From NCBI GenBank assembly GCA_036939755.1, contig JALLAZ010000583.1, positions 1-13,764 on the forward strand: a DNA stretch of 13,764 nucleotides, read 5' to 3'. The stretch comes from Stephanodiscus triporus. Taxonomy: Eukaryota; Bacillariophyta; Thalassiosirophyceae; Thalassiosirales; Thalassiosiraceae. The notes under the pieces are model-generated. The model did not search any database. It saw only the letters and a program-made list of their open reading frames with translations, and was not told the DNA's origin. Positions 1-7,697 of the stretch are shown here, one piece after another (the first letter of the stretch is position 1; every line of letters starts with the position of its first letter). Position numbers and translations under genes: made by a program.

Positions 1-229
1 AATTCGTATTAGTGATACGAATTCGTATCACTAAATGATACGAATTCGTATCATGTTATGATACGAATTCGTATTGTGTGAATTTGTATGATACGAATTC
101 GTATCATGTTATGATACGAATTCGTTTTGTGTGAATTTGTATGATACGAATTCGTATCAAATTAGATACGAATTCGTATCATTTAGTGATATGAATTCGT
201 ATCACTAATACGAATTCGTATCAATCTGT
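1..229. repeat. Palindromic tandem satellite (TGATACGAATTCGTATCA)
   Basis: About nine copies of an 18-base perfect palindrome, TGATACGAATTCGTATCA, or close variants. They are centred near 21, 44, 67, 97, 120, 150, 172, 195 and 214. The first copy extends to a 26-base perfect palindrome (9-34). Positions 35-87 and 88-140 are a 53-bp tandem repeat differing at one base; each unit holds one perfect palindrome, one with a decayed right half, and the spacer GTGTGAATTTGT. The array begins at or before the window edge. It could be a centromeric or subtelomeric-type satellite, a protein-binding array, or terminal DNA of the adjacent retroelement. No second copy is present in the window to decide between these. 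Confidence 0.9.
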
Positions 230-1102
230 GCGGACAACATAAAAAAAATGGCTGAGTCCAAAAAAAGGGATTCCCACTTGAGCCCAGGTATGAGGGACTC
301 GGTACATTTATTACCAAAATAATTTTAGACACCGCAGCGTGCCAAGGGGCTAAGCGGGTCTTAAGCCTCCAAGGCAAGATATGCACAGCACGCAGTGCCA
401 AGCTGTTTGGTTGACCCCGCCCTGCCCTGGAGCTTAGAACCATGACTATGACTCGTCCAACGGGTCATAGCCCACTGACTCCCACCGCGGAAGGTAGGAT
501 AGAATTCAATGTGCCTCAGAAAGTTTCCAACGCTTCTCAGATATAATCAGGTGGGAATCTTTGTGAGGGCGCACGTGGGAATTGCTAAGCATCTTTTCAG
601 AACAGCGGAAGCTGGATAAGACCAGGTTGGCGTGCGAAAGACTGCAAGCCCACGAGGGAATTCCACTATTCGAAATTAGGTTTGGACAGCCAGGAATGGA
701 GTATTGGTGCAGCGGGAGTCACGCTGTCACCAATAAATCCTCCGGTTCTCAAACCAAACAAACAGGACGAAGGCACCCAGGCAACGAGCTCACTTCATCA
801 AGATTTGATGCAAGTGCAAAGCGTTGCCATCGACTCGGCCGTCTACTGTTTGTGGAAGAGATTGGGGGGGTCAAACTGCACCCTCACGGAGGTCTAATTA
901 GCCGACGCGGGACAGACATTCTCCCCAAATTTTTCTTCTTCTCCGCTCTCTATTGCTCGCCACGCATTAGGGTATATGGTCCACACACTTCTCGAGTGCC
1001 TGGATTTCGACGACATTATTTGGGGGGATTACGACAGCGGTGGCTTTGAGTGTCACTCCCTTTACTCTCTGCTCCCCGCTTGACACCTGTCTCTCCGTCG
1101 CC
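230..1102. other. Leader/flank with no supported gene
   Basis: About 870 bases between the palindromic satellite and the first clear coding frame. An open frame at 582-1049 (+) looks random: it lacks a domain and a good start context, and it overlaps the next gene's leader, so I do not call it. The stretch 917-960 is pyrimidine-rich, and GGTATATGG lies near 970-978, about 125 bases before the probable gag start. These could be promoter or leader elements of the retroelement, but that is only a guess. I saw no clear inverted or direct copy of this region after 9240, so it cannot be confirmed as a terminal repeat. Confidence 0.5.
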
Positions 1103-2755
1103 ATGTCCTCCGACGAGGCCCGTCGCCGGTCCGATGACCCTCCATCGGGGCTCCTTTCTTCTGCGCTCTCTTCGCTGCAGGGCCGGTTCGCCGCGGTTAA
1201 TATGCCTGGTGGTGAGGCGGCGGCGGTGAGAGGTGAGTCCTTTGTCTCGTCGGTGGCTTCGGTTTTGGGTGGCAGTTATGTTTTGCCGGGGGGGGTGGCA
1301 GGCAGGGGGGGCTCGGTCATCGTTGATGCGGTTGAATCGCCCAGCGTGGGGGGCTCCACGGCATACGAGATCATGGCTGGACTGAGGGAACAAGTCATCT
1401 CGCCGGTGTCCGATATGATCGGGGAGGGGGAGAGCGAGGTGCTATTCTCCACACCCACGGGGCCTCGGCGCGAGGGAGTCTCAGACCCCGCGGCCGGACT
1501 CCTGGGGTCCACCCTGGAGGCGATGCACGTGGGAGTGGACGACGGTCTGCGACGGACGCGGCAGCAGACGGCGCTGGCGCAGGCCATAGGGGCCTTCGGC
1601 GGGTCGATCCTTGAAGATGTCTCGGTCGGAGGGGCGCGCGCCACGGGGGTTTCGATCGCCGGGGCGGATGACGACGGCGGGGTCCTCAAGAGCCCCATCG
1701 CTTTGGGACAAGGCCTAGGGGGGGTACCTCAGGGGGGACCTGCAAATGTCAAGCTGTTTTGCTATGACCCTAGGAACGGACCCCACATCTGCGGAGGGCT
1801 GGTGAGCTCAGCGAAGAAGGGTCCCAAGCGATTTTGCATCTCATCACATTGCGAACTCGCGCACTCCAAGAAGGTTTTTGACCAACTGGGGGACAGAGAC
1901 TATTATATTGTTGAGCCAGGACCTCGGGGGGGAGGCTTGAGCCAAACCCTGCGGGCGTTCATCGAGCCGTCACTCCCCAAGGCAGCCGCCGAGCGCTCTC
2001 CGGACAACGAGGAGGTGCTCGGAGGTATTAACTCCATGGAAGGATGGCTCTCCCTATTCAGGTATTTGACGGATGTGGAGGCACGAGGAGGCTGGGAGCA
2101 AGCGAATCCATCAGGCCTGGTGGGTTTTGCCGCCAGGGCCCGAGAGTCAGCGTTCAAGACGCCCCTACGGGACAACTCCAAACGTCCACGGGATGCAAGG
2201 CTGGGGGACGACGACGAGGGGGAGCTCCCCCCAATCATCCTGGGTCTCCAGGACGCCATCATGGGGATCCAAGGCGAACTGGGGGCGCGATACCCATCGG
2301 CGAGTTACGTCACCATCCACGGGGGCCTCAAAATCCTCGAGGAGGACGTCCGCGCGGTGCAAGAGGACCTGGGTGCCCAACTCAGGGCTCTGAACGAGTC
2401 AAGCCAGAGGGATCTTGGGGCCCTCAGGTTCGAGGCAGCGCAGGCCTCGGCGAGAAGCCAGACGGTCACACGCTGGATGGAGCAGACTCAGGCGGCAGGA
2501 GGGGGCACCATGGAAAACCACACTCGCACACGGCAGCTGGAGTCAGAGGTGGTGGGCCTCAGAGGCCGCGTCGATTTCCTGGAAGGGTCACTCACGCAGA
2601 TCGCCAACTACGTCACGACCCTGAAGGACAAGGTCGACAGGGGGGGGGGCATGGGGCCTGCTCCGGGCCTCTCTCACGCTTATGTTTCGAAAATCGATTT
2701 CGACACCCTCTCGCGGGAGGTTCGGGTCGTGCTCAGTGATTCCGTCAGGAGATGA
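1103..2755 (+). CDS. Gag-like protein, N-terminal part (550 aa)
   Basis: First protein of the retroelement. By position it is the Gag-like protein expected to bind element RNA and form particles; I recognise no named domain. The start chosen is the ATG at 1103, in good eukaryotic context (GCCATGT); the frame is open further upstream but has no ATG there. Residues 1-210 are rich in Gly, Ser and Ala. A Cys/His cluster follows: C220-x9-C230-x14-C245-x3-H249-C250-x3-H254, which could bind zinc but is not a classic CCHC knuckle. Residues about 390-530 have heptad-like Leu/Glu/Gln/Arg spacing, suggesting a coiled coil for self-association. The TGA stop overlaps the ATG of the next frame (ATGA at 2752-2755). 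A shift of one base within 2740-2752 would join the two, so both are probably halves of one Gag. Confidence 0.7.
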   Translation: MSSDEARRRSDDPPSGLLSSALSSLQGRFAAVNMPGGEAAAVRGESFVSSVASVLGGSYVLPGGVAGRGGSVIVDAVESPSVGGSTAYEIMAGLREQVISPVSDMIGEGESEVLFSTPTGPRREGVSDPAAGLLGSTLEAMHVGVDDGLRRTRQQTALAQAIGAFGGSILEDVSVGGARATGVSIAGADDDGGVLKSPIALGQGLGGVPQGGPANVKLFCYDPRNGPHICGGLVSSAKKGPKRFCISSHCELAHSKKVFDQLGDRDYYIVEPGPRGGGLSQTLRAFIEPSLPKAAAERSPDNEEVLGGINSMEGWLSLFRYLTDVEARGGWEQANPSGLVGFAARARESAFKTPLRDNSKRPRDARLGDDDEGELPPIILGLQDAIMGIQGELGARYPSASYVTIHGGLKILEEDVRAVQEDLGAQLRALNESSQRDLGALRFEAAQASARSQTVTRWMEQTQAAGGGTMENHTRTRQLESEVVGLRGRVDFLEGSLTQIANYVTTLKDKVDRGGGMGPAPGLSHAYVSKIDFDTLSREVRVVLSDSVRR

Positions 2756-3786
2756 AGGGGGCCCCATTGGAGTTCGGCGGCCACAGCTTCCAGGGACTGG
2801 ACTCGTGCGTGGCTTGGGCTCGAACTCACATGCCCGAGAACACCTACCAGTGCATCCCGGGTATGTTTTACGGGCTTTGTCTCATCCGGGAGTCGGTGCT
2901 TTACAAGCAGGACATGAGGGAGGACGACATCCAGGCCCATCGGGTGCAACGGTCCCCCATGCAGTCGACGGTGGTGGAGTCGGTCAACACGGCGGTCCCA
3001 TCGATCTTGGAGGGCCCCAAGACCTCCGCTCTCAAGGACCCAAAACACGATTTTGGGGCCATGAAGACGTATGCGGAGTGGAGGGGGGTGAATGGCCAAC
3101 CAGGGGCGTCAACGCGCCTCAAGGAAGGTCTCGTGTCGGCGTGGGAGCAGATTCGAGGCGCCATTGACATGTTCCTGAGCGCCAGCCCGGTGGCCAGGGG
3201 GGTTATGACCGAGATGCTGGCGGAATACCGGATCCTCACCTCTCAGCTGTATGTCACTGAGCTCACTCTATACTACGAGGAGATCCTCTCAAAGACGGGG
3301 GGAGACCCCCCCCACAGCAAGGAGGTTAAGGAGTCTTGTTGGGCTCTGGTCACCAAGCTCCTCAGGACCGTTCTTAAGGAGGTTCACAAGGTGCGCCGGT
3401 TCGCCGCCGAGGCGGTGTCCATCGGATCCGACACTCTCATGGCCAATGGCATGTTTCTCTACGCCGCGTTGGAGGAGTTGCGGGTCTTGCGGGAGTTCTC
3501 TACTTGTGACTGGCGCAACCACCCAAAGTTTAATCAGAGTATCGTCCGGCATCTGTTTGAAACTTGCCTCCCTCGGGCCGTTTACGAAAACAAGAAGGAG
3601 GGGTCTCACATTCTTAAGCTCAACGCCCTCACAGCCGCGACTGAGCGGCACCAAGTCTTGCTTAATGGTCAGGCGTCGGCCATTGGAGAGCTTCGCGCAA
3701 AGGCGGGTCTTCCGGCGCAGAAGAAAACCAAGTTCGCCAAGGGGACCTCCTCCGGGGGGGACTATGGCGTTGACGTTATCGAATGA
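2752..3786 (+). CDS. Gag-like protein, C-terminal part (344 aa)
   Basis: Second open frame, starting at the ATG in the ATGA overlap with the previous stop. The protein is mostly helical in character with mixed charge. It has a dense hydrophobic/charged central region (about residues 140-240, including the stretch LYVTELTLYYEEI) and a basic tail (KKTKFAKG near residue 330). There is no signal peptide, membrane segment or enzyme motif. I take it as the C-terminal half of Gag or a second structural protein. The frame upstream of the ATG is closed by TGA at 2737-2739, so either translation restarts at ATGA or a one-base indel in 2740-2752 split an older single gene. The family resembles hypothetical proteins I associate with algal DIRS-like elements; this is memory, not a search. 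A 60-base gap without coding signal separates it from the next frame. Confidence 0.7.
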   Translation: MKGAPLEFGGHSFQGLDSCVAWARTHMPENTYQCIPGMFYGLCLIRESVLYKQDMREDDIQAHRVQRSPMQSTVVESVNTAVPSILEGPKTSALKDPKHDFGAMKTYAEWRGVNGQPGASTRLKEGLVSAWEQIRGAIDMFLSASPVARGVMTEMLAEYRILTSQLYVTELTLYYEEILSKTGGDPPHSKEVKESCWALVTKLLRTVLKEVHKVRRFAAEAVSIGSDTLMANGMFLYAALEELRVLREFSTCDWRNHPKFNQSIVRHLFETCLPRAVYENKKEGSHILKLNALTAATERHQVLLNGQASAIGELRAKAGLPAQKKTKFAKGTSSGGDYGVDVIE

Positions 3787-3846
3787 CAGGGAGTTCCCGC
3801 CCCACCCGTAGCGTGCTCCACCCTAAACCTAAACTCCAGCCTTTCA

Positions 3847-4788
3847 TTGGACGAATTACCGTGTTTATGGTCGGGGCGGACGGGGGGGCGGTTGGATTCC
3901 CACTCGGATCAGCTATTAGTCCGGGGGTTCCTCAAGTATCGGGCACAACGGGGGTGTTGTGAAGTCCGGGGCGCGGGGCCCAGCCTCTGGTTTGCAGCCG
4001 CGCAGGCTTTGGGATTTCGCATTGCCACCGTCAGGTGTGCCTATGACCCTTTTGTGGCCCTCATCAGGCCGTTCTGTGGGAACCCGAGGGTCCTCTCGGC
4101 AAGCCCACGACGTTTCAACACCCTTCCAGACGTGGTATTTCTGGATCTAGGCTCGCTGCCATGGGGGCCCGGATCGGAAAAGTACTGGGAGGGATGGCGG
4201 ACCACGCATGTTTTCTTCTGTCTGGGGGCAGATACGGACGCTGCGGGGGGTCCCACGGCCCTGCAGGCTCCCCCGTGCCCTCCAGGTTGGTCAGCCCGGA
4301 CCGTCACCTTATCCCACTGTGCGGCAGGCGGGGCCACCTCGGGTTGCTGGACGGTGGTGGCGTGGTACCCCCCACACATGCCTTTTTCCGAGCCACTGCC
4401 TGTGGTCGCGCAGTCTTGGTTCCCCCTGTTCAGCTACGTCAAGGACAGGGAGCGCGCGACGCCGCATCCATCCCCGCCTGATGGGGGCACCGCGGTGGCC
4501 GAGGTGGTTCGCGTGGACGGTCTGGTACAGGATTGGGGGCTCTTCCCGGCGTCTGATTTGGCCGCCAGAGTCCTCGTACAGTGCTCATTTAGTCCCTCGG
4601 GCTATGGCTACCGGAGTCTCACAGGGGTGGAGTTGGGGGCCTTATGGGATATTCCCATCTCAGTCCTTGACGCCCTCCCTGCCCATGGGTCGGAAGGCAT
4701 TCTACAAGGTTTTTTCGGGTCCGCCCCCACAAAAATCCTGTTTGCAGGGGCCGATTTCTTACTCACTTCGTCTTTCCGGGGGGGTTAA
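3847..4788 (+). CDS. Pol leader, uncharacterised protein region of the DIRS-like element
   Basis: Open frame of 313 codons with protein-like composition and no ATG before about codon 178, so it cannot start normally in its own frame. A plausible start is the ATG at 3867 in another frame, open to a TGA at 3960-3962; a shift between them would give a normal N-terminus. Visible stretches are PDVVFLDLGSLPWG (about residues 97-110), FFCLGAD, a Cys/Trp-rich segment around 140-175, and YGYRSLTGVELGALWDIP near residues 255-272. The last resembles the R-x-L-T-x-x-E end motif of cytosine-5 DNA methyltransferases. Some DIRS elements carry a methyltransferase, but the catalytic Pro-Cys motif is not visible, so this is only a hypothesis. 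The frame ends at TAA 4786-4788, inside a G-run-rich stretch, then continues open. Confidence 0.55.
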   Translation: MDELPCLWSGRTGGRLDSHSDQLLVRGFLKYRAQRGCCEVRGAGPSLWFAAAQALGFRIATVRCAYDPFVALIRPFCGNPRVLSASPRRFNTLPDVVFLDLGSLPWGPGSEKYWEGWRTTHVFFCLGADTDAAGGPTALQAPPCPPGWSARTVTLSHCAAGGATSGCWTVVAWYPPHMPFSEPLPVVAQSWFPLFSYVKDRERATPHPSPPDGGTAVAEVVRVDGLVQDWGLFPASDLAARVLVQCSFSPSGYGYRSLTGVELGALWDIPISVLDALPAHGSEGILQGFFGSAPTKILFAGADFLLTSSFRGG

Positions 4789-5112
4789 GGGGGTTTGCGC
4801 ACCGGTTTAGGGGATTTACATGCCGGATTAGGGGAATTAGCCGGGCCGCGTCCGCTCTCCAACTCCGCCCTCGGGCTGGTCCCGTCCCTGATGGGCAACC
4901 GGCTCCCGTGTCAACCCATGGAGGTGGTCAAGGGCGACTCCCAGAAGGCAGACGATGCCGTTGTCCCTGATCAGCTTTGGCTTCACGCCTTCTGGATGGG
5001 GTACAAGGACCCTCAGTGCCTGGCACGGCACCGCGCGGCCCTAGGGATCGACCCGGTTGGAGGAGCAACAGAGGGGGGTGCCCCCCCTCTTCCGGTTGGC
5101 AGGCCTCTATGA
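4789..5112 (+). CDS. Pol leader continuation after an in-frame stop
   Basis: Same reading frame as the preceding region, continuing open after its TAA for 107 codons to TGA 5110-5112. It has no ATG until about 4890. The part from about 4913 onward (EVVKGDSQKADDAVVPDQLW and beyond) looks like real protein rather than noise. It ends in another ATGA overlap with the reverse transcriptase frame (5109-5112). A G6 run (5073-5078) and a C7 run (5081-5087) lie just before the overlap, where a one-base slip would join this frame to the RT frame. I read it as the linker between the pol leader and RT. It was most likely part of one polyprotein before the stop at 4786 and the shift near 5081 arose. Confidence 0.5.
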   Translation, partial: GGLRTGLGDLHAGLGELAGPRPLSNSALGLVPSLMGNRLPCQPMEVVKGDSQKADDAVVPDQLWLHAFWMGYKDPQCLARHRAALGIDPVGGATEGGAPPLPVGRPL

Positions 5113-6440
5113 CTGGCTTCCAAGCATTCGGCTTACGGGTCTGGCGCCGACGCACACTTCGGGGGTATCATAACTGGCGCAGGAATAACATACCGTGGCA
5201 GTCCAATTTGGCCACCCCAGCCCAGATGGTCCGCTGGCGGATGGGTATGAGGTTTGGGAGCGTTCGGCCAGTATACGAGTGGACTGCCAAGGGCAGGCTG
5301 TTCTACAGCAGACAGTGGGCACTACTACGAGGCTCGGAGAAGGGGTCAGCCACGGTTGAGGCAGGCTTCGACGCCATCCGCCGGTGTGCAAACTCCAGCT
5401 GGTTTGAGTGGCTGGAGGGGTCAGCTCCTCTCTTCTGGAACTGGCCCGAGGAATATCAGAGGGACGTGAGGGATGGACAACCGCATTTTCTGGAAGGTGT
5501 GTTCGGTCCACCGTACTTGCGACACCAGGCCAAGCACAAGGACCCAGCCAAGCAGGAGTTGATGCGGGCCAAGGTTGTTAAAGTGCGAAGGCTGGATTAC
5601 ATCAAGGCCGGCATGATCAAGAGTGGAACAAGCTTCTTCAGTGTGGACAAGGGGGCCACAGACATCCGGATGGTCTACAACGGAACGAGTTGCGGGCTCA
5701 ACGACATTCTCTACGCCCCCCATTTTGGTCTACCAACTGTGCGAGCAACACTAAGGGCACTCTTGCCGGGATTCTACCAGTGCGACCTGGACGTGCAGGA
5801 TCAGTTCCTAAACTACAAACTCCACAAGAGTTTGCGGGAGTATTCGGGGGTTGACATTCAGGGGTTACGCTCTCATGCCACCGATGACGCGCGATGGGAG
5901 AGCCAACGGCCGGCACGGTGGGAGCGCTGGGAGCGAAACTGGATGGGGCTCAGGGACTCGCCGTACAGGAGCCTCCAGTGGCAAGTCCGTTTGAAGCTGG
6001 TGGTCTACGGGGACCGGAGGAACTTGGCAAACCCCTTCCACTGGGACCATGTCAAGCTCAACCTGCCAGGGTCTCTGGGCTACAGGGCTGATCTGCCAGG
6101 GGTGATGAAAATAAGGGCGGATGGCACTATAGCCGCAGAGATCTTTGTGTACGTGGACGACGGGCGGGCCATAGGGCACTCAGCGGAGTTGGCCTGGCGA
6201 GTCGCAAGGTTCTACGCAGCTATGTGTGCCAGGCTGGGGGTGCAAGACGCAGCGAGGAAATGGACCTCAGCCTCCAGGACACCGGGGCCCTGGGCCGGGA
6301 CCGTCACACACACAGATCAGGATCAAGTCTGTGGAATGGTGTCACAGGAAAAATGGCAGAAGACACAGGCGCTGATACGGGAGTTTGGAGGAGATGTTGG
6401 AGCGGGACTTCCTCCCACTGCAGAGACTCCTAGAGATTAG
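5109..6440 (+). CDS. Reverse transcriptase domain of DIRS-like Pol (443 aa open frame)
   Basis: RNA-dependent DNA polymerase that would copy the element's RNA. Counting from the ATG at 5109 (the frame is open upstream to at least 4977 without an ATG), about 155 N-terminal residues precede the RT fold. The template/primer-side motif DIRMVYNGTSCGLND lies near residues 187-201. Motif A is CDLDVQDQF, with the catalytic Asp at D226. Motif C is YVDD at 348-351, with both metal-binding Asp residues present. It is followed by a conserved-looking RKWTSASRTPGPWAG stretch. The catalytic triad is therefore intact. The frame loses sense after about 6384: the expected continuation lies in the next frame from 6385, and this frame runs off to a stop at 6438-6440. 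The TTT at 6384-6386 is the likely one-base insertion site. RT identity is secure; the clade rests on the downstream recombinase. Confidence 0.92.
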   Translation: MTGFQAFGLRVWRRRTLRGYHNWRRNNIPWQSNLATPAQMVRWRMGMRFGSVRPVYEWTAKGRLFYSRQWALLRGSEKGSATVEAGFDAIRRCANSSWFEWLEGSAPLFWNWPEEYQRDVRDGQPHFLEGVFGPPYLRHQAKHKDPAKQELMRAKVVKVRRLDYIKAGMIKSGTSFFSVDKGATDIRMVYNGTSCGLNDILYAPHFGLPTVRATLRALLPGFYQCDLDVQDQFLNYKLHKSLREYSGVDIQGLRSHATDDARWESQRPARWERWERNWMGLRDSPYRSLQWQVRLKLVVYGDRRNLANPFHWDHVKLNLPGSLGYRADLPGVMKIRADGTIAAEIFVYVDDGRAIGHSAELAWRVARFYAAMCARLGVQDAARKWTSASRTPGPWAGTVTHTDQDQVCGMVSQEKWQKTQALIREFGGDVGAGLPPTAETPRD

Positions 6441-7260
6441 GGGCTTTCTCATCTATGTGGTCAGGACGTATACGTGGCTGAACCCCTACATAAAGGGTCT
6501 GCATCTCACCGTGGATTCCTGGAGACCGGGGAGGGAGGCATCGGGCTTCAAGATGAAGGGGAAGGAACTAGAGAGGGCCATGGCCATCTGGTCCGCCAGC
6601 CGAGGCTTGCCATGCAGGAGGGAGGAGGATGGGCCGGACGAGGTGGGCCCAGCCCCGCCCCAGGTACAGGATAAGGGGCGAGCGCACTCTCCCGAGGAAG
6701 CCCCAGGGGATGTACGGCCTGTCCCACGATTTGCTAGGGATGTGGCCTGCCTGATCGAGCTGACCAAGACACCGGACCCCCCAAGACAGTTGTACCGAGC
6801 CAAGCACGTCATGGCTTTCTTTGTCATTGGCGATGCCAGTGGTTCGGGGAAGGGCGTGGTGGTGCTGGAGCAATATGGGATGGACTACGAGGCGGGGACC
6901 TGGAAGGTGCAGTGGAGGAAGGAGTCGTCGAACGTAAGAGAGGCCAAAAACCTCACGGACCGAGTCGAGAGGCTTTCAGAGGACTCCAAGCTGTTTGAGC
7001 ATGAAGTGTTCGTCCTAACGGACAACTCTGCGTTTGAGGGAGCGTACTACAAGGGCCACTCACCCAGTGAGAAGCTGAACGACATTGTGTTCAGGCTTCA
7101 CAAGGCTGAGCGAGATGGAGGTTTCATATTACATGTTCTACACATCGCGGGGAAGCGAATGAAGGCCACTGGGGTGGATGGACTCTCGAGAGGCGATCTG
7201 ACCGAGGGCATGCTAGCTGGAGCCGACCCCTTCGCCTTCCTCCCGTTTGAGTTCAATTAA
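6385..7260 (+). CDS. RT thumb and RNase H domain of DIRS-like Pol (291 aa open frame)
   Basis: Continuation of Pol in a different frame, overlapping the RT frame by 56 bases. It is closed upstream by TGA at 6373-6375, so the shift lies within 6376-6440. The first part (LPLQRLLEIRGFLIYVVRTY) fits the connection region after RT. RNase H, which degrades the RNA strand of the hybrid, follows. Its acidic residues are the Asp in IGDASG (6832-6834), Glu in VREAKNL (6940-6942), Asp in LTDNSAFE (7021-7023) and Asp in VDGLSRGD (7177-7179), preceded by HIAGKR. All four expected acidic positions are present, so the domain itself looks intact. The frame ends at TAA 7258-7260 but stays open and protein-like beyond it. 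That stop may therefore be a premature one within a longer Pol. Confidence 0.9.
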   Translation: MEEMLERDFLPLQRLLEIRGFLIYVVRTYTWLNPYIKGLHLTVDSWRPGREASGFKMKGKELERAMAIWSASRGLPCRREEDGPDEVGPAPPQVQDKGRAHSPEEAPGDVRPVPRFARDVACLIELTKTPDPPRQLYRAKHVMAFFVIGDASGSGKGVVVLEQYGMDYEAGTWKVQWRKESSNVREAKNLTDRVERLSEDSKLFEHEVFVLTDNSAFEGAYYKGHSPSEKLNDIVFRLHKAERDGGFILHVLHIAGKRMKATGVDGLSRGDLTEGMLAGADPFAFLPFEFN

Positions 7261-7431
7261 GGGGCGGACGCGAGGTCAAAAGGGAAAGTGAGCAAATGGG
7301 TTCGCAGCTGGTGGAAGACTAAGAAGGGAGAGGACTGGGGGGGTCTCCCCCTGCAGGAAGTCACGGCCGAGACCATGTTTGAACTCAAGGACTTAAAGCA
7401 GCTAGGCTGTGGCTCGTGGCTCCGGCCGTGA
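7261..7431 (+). pseudogene. Pol segment after RNase H, before a frame change
   Basis: In frame with RNase H after its TAA, open for 56 codons to TGA 7429-7431. It has protein-like content: a basic Trp-rich stretch (KWVRSWWKTKKG) and an end GSWLRP that reads naturally into the next frame. There is no start codon of its own. The next frame (0) is open from 7383, so a one-base change in 7383-7431 links the two. I interpret it as the Pol C-terminal extension, cut off by the stop at 7258 and the shift. The alternative is that Pol truly ends at 7260 and this is non-coding. Confidence 0.5.
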
Positions 7432-7697
7432 TGGAGACCGCTTTGGAGTTGTTTTGCGAGGATCGACTGGCCCACCCCCAATGGCCACACATTTTTGTGA
7501 CCCCGCGCTTAATGACACACATGTGGAGGAAGGACTTGGGAAAGGACGCGGATGTGTTGTTCACGGTTCCTACTGGGGTCAATTTCTGGGCGTCCAGCCA
7601 GTTCGAGCCACTAATTGTTGCCATCGTTTTCCCCCTCGCCCACATCCCAAGGTACACAGGACCCTGGCTGGTTAAGGGAACTGACGAGGGGGCATGA
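7383..7697 (+). pseudogene. Pol C-terminal extension, second segment
   Basis: Frame 0 is open from 7383 to TGA 7695-7697. The first ATG is at 7431, overlapping the previous stop as TGATG. The segment HIFVTPRLMTHMWRKDLGKD is followed by VLFTVPTGVNFW and a hydrophobic stretch ending PRYTGPWLVKGT. This is a compact, conserved-looking module that I associate with the region after RNase H in many retroelement polyproteins. It has no catalytic residues I can name. Because it could start at its own ATG, it might also be translated by restart from the TGATG overlap. After the TGA the same frame remains open for 91 more codons, so that TGA is probably a point-mutation stop (for example from CGA). Confidence 0.55.

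Noticed and set aside
13..30. loxP-like site
   Set aside because: Shares only TTCGTAT-type bases; lacks the 13-8-13 layout.
1..229. CRISPR-like array
   Set aside because: Repeats are short palindromes with tiny, repeated spacers; the spacers are not unique and there are no cas genes.
310..400. Possible tRNA (GGGTCTTAAGCCT resembling an anticodon arm)
   Set aside because: No T-arm GGTTCGA-type box or acceptor pairing at a matching distance.
582..1049. 155-codon open frame upstream of gag
   Set aside because: Composition looks random, no motif, poor start context, and it lies in the probable leader of the element.
1276..1698. Minus-strand open frame (140 codons) inside gag
   Set aside because: Shadow of the GC-rich gag frame; Pro/Ser/Arg-rich translation with no domain.
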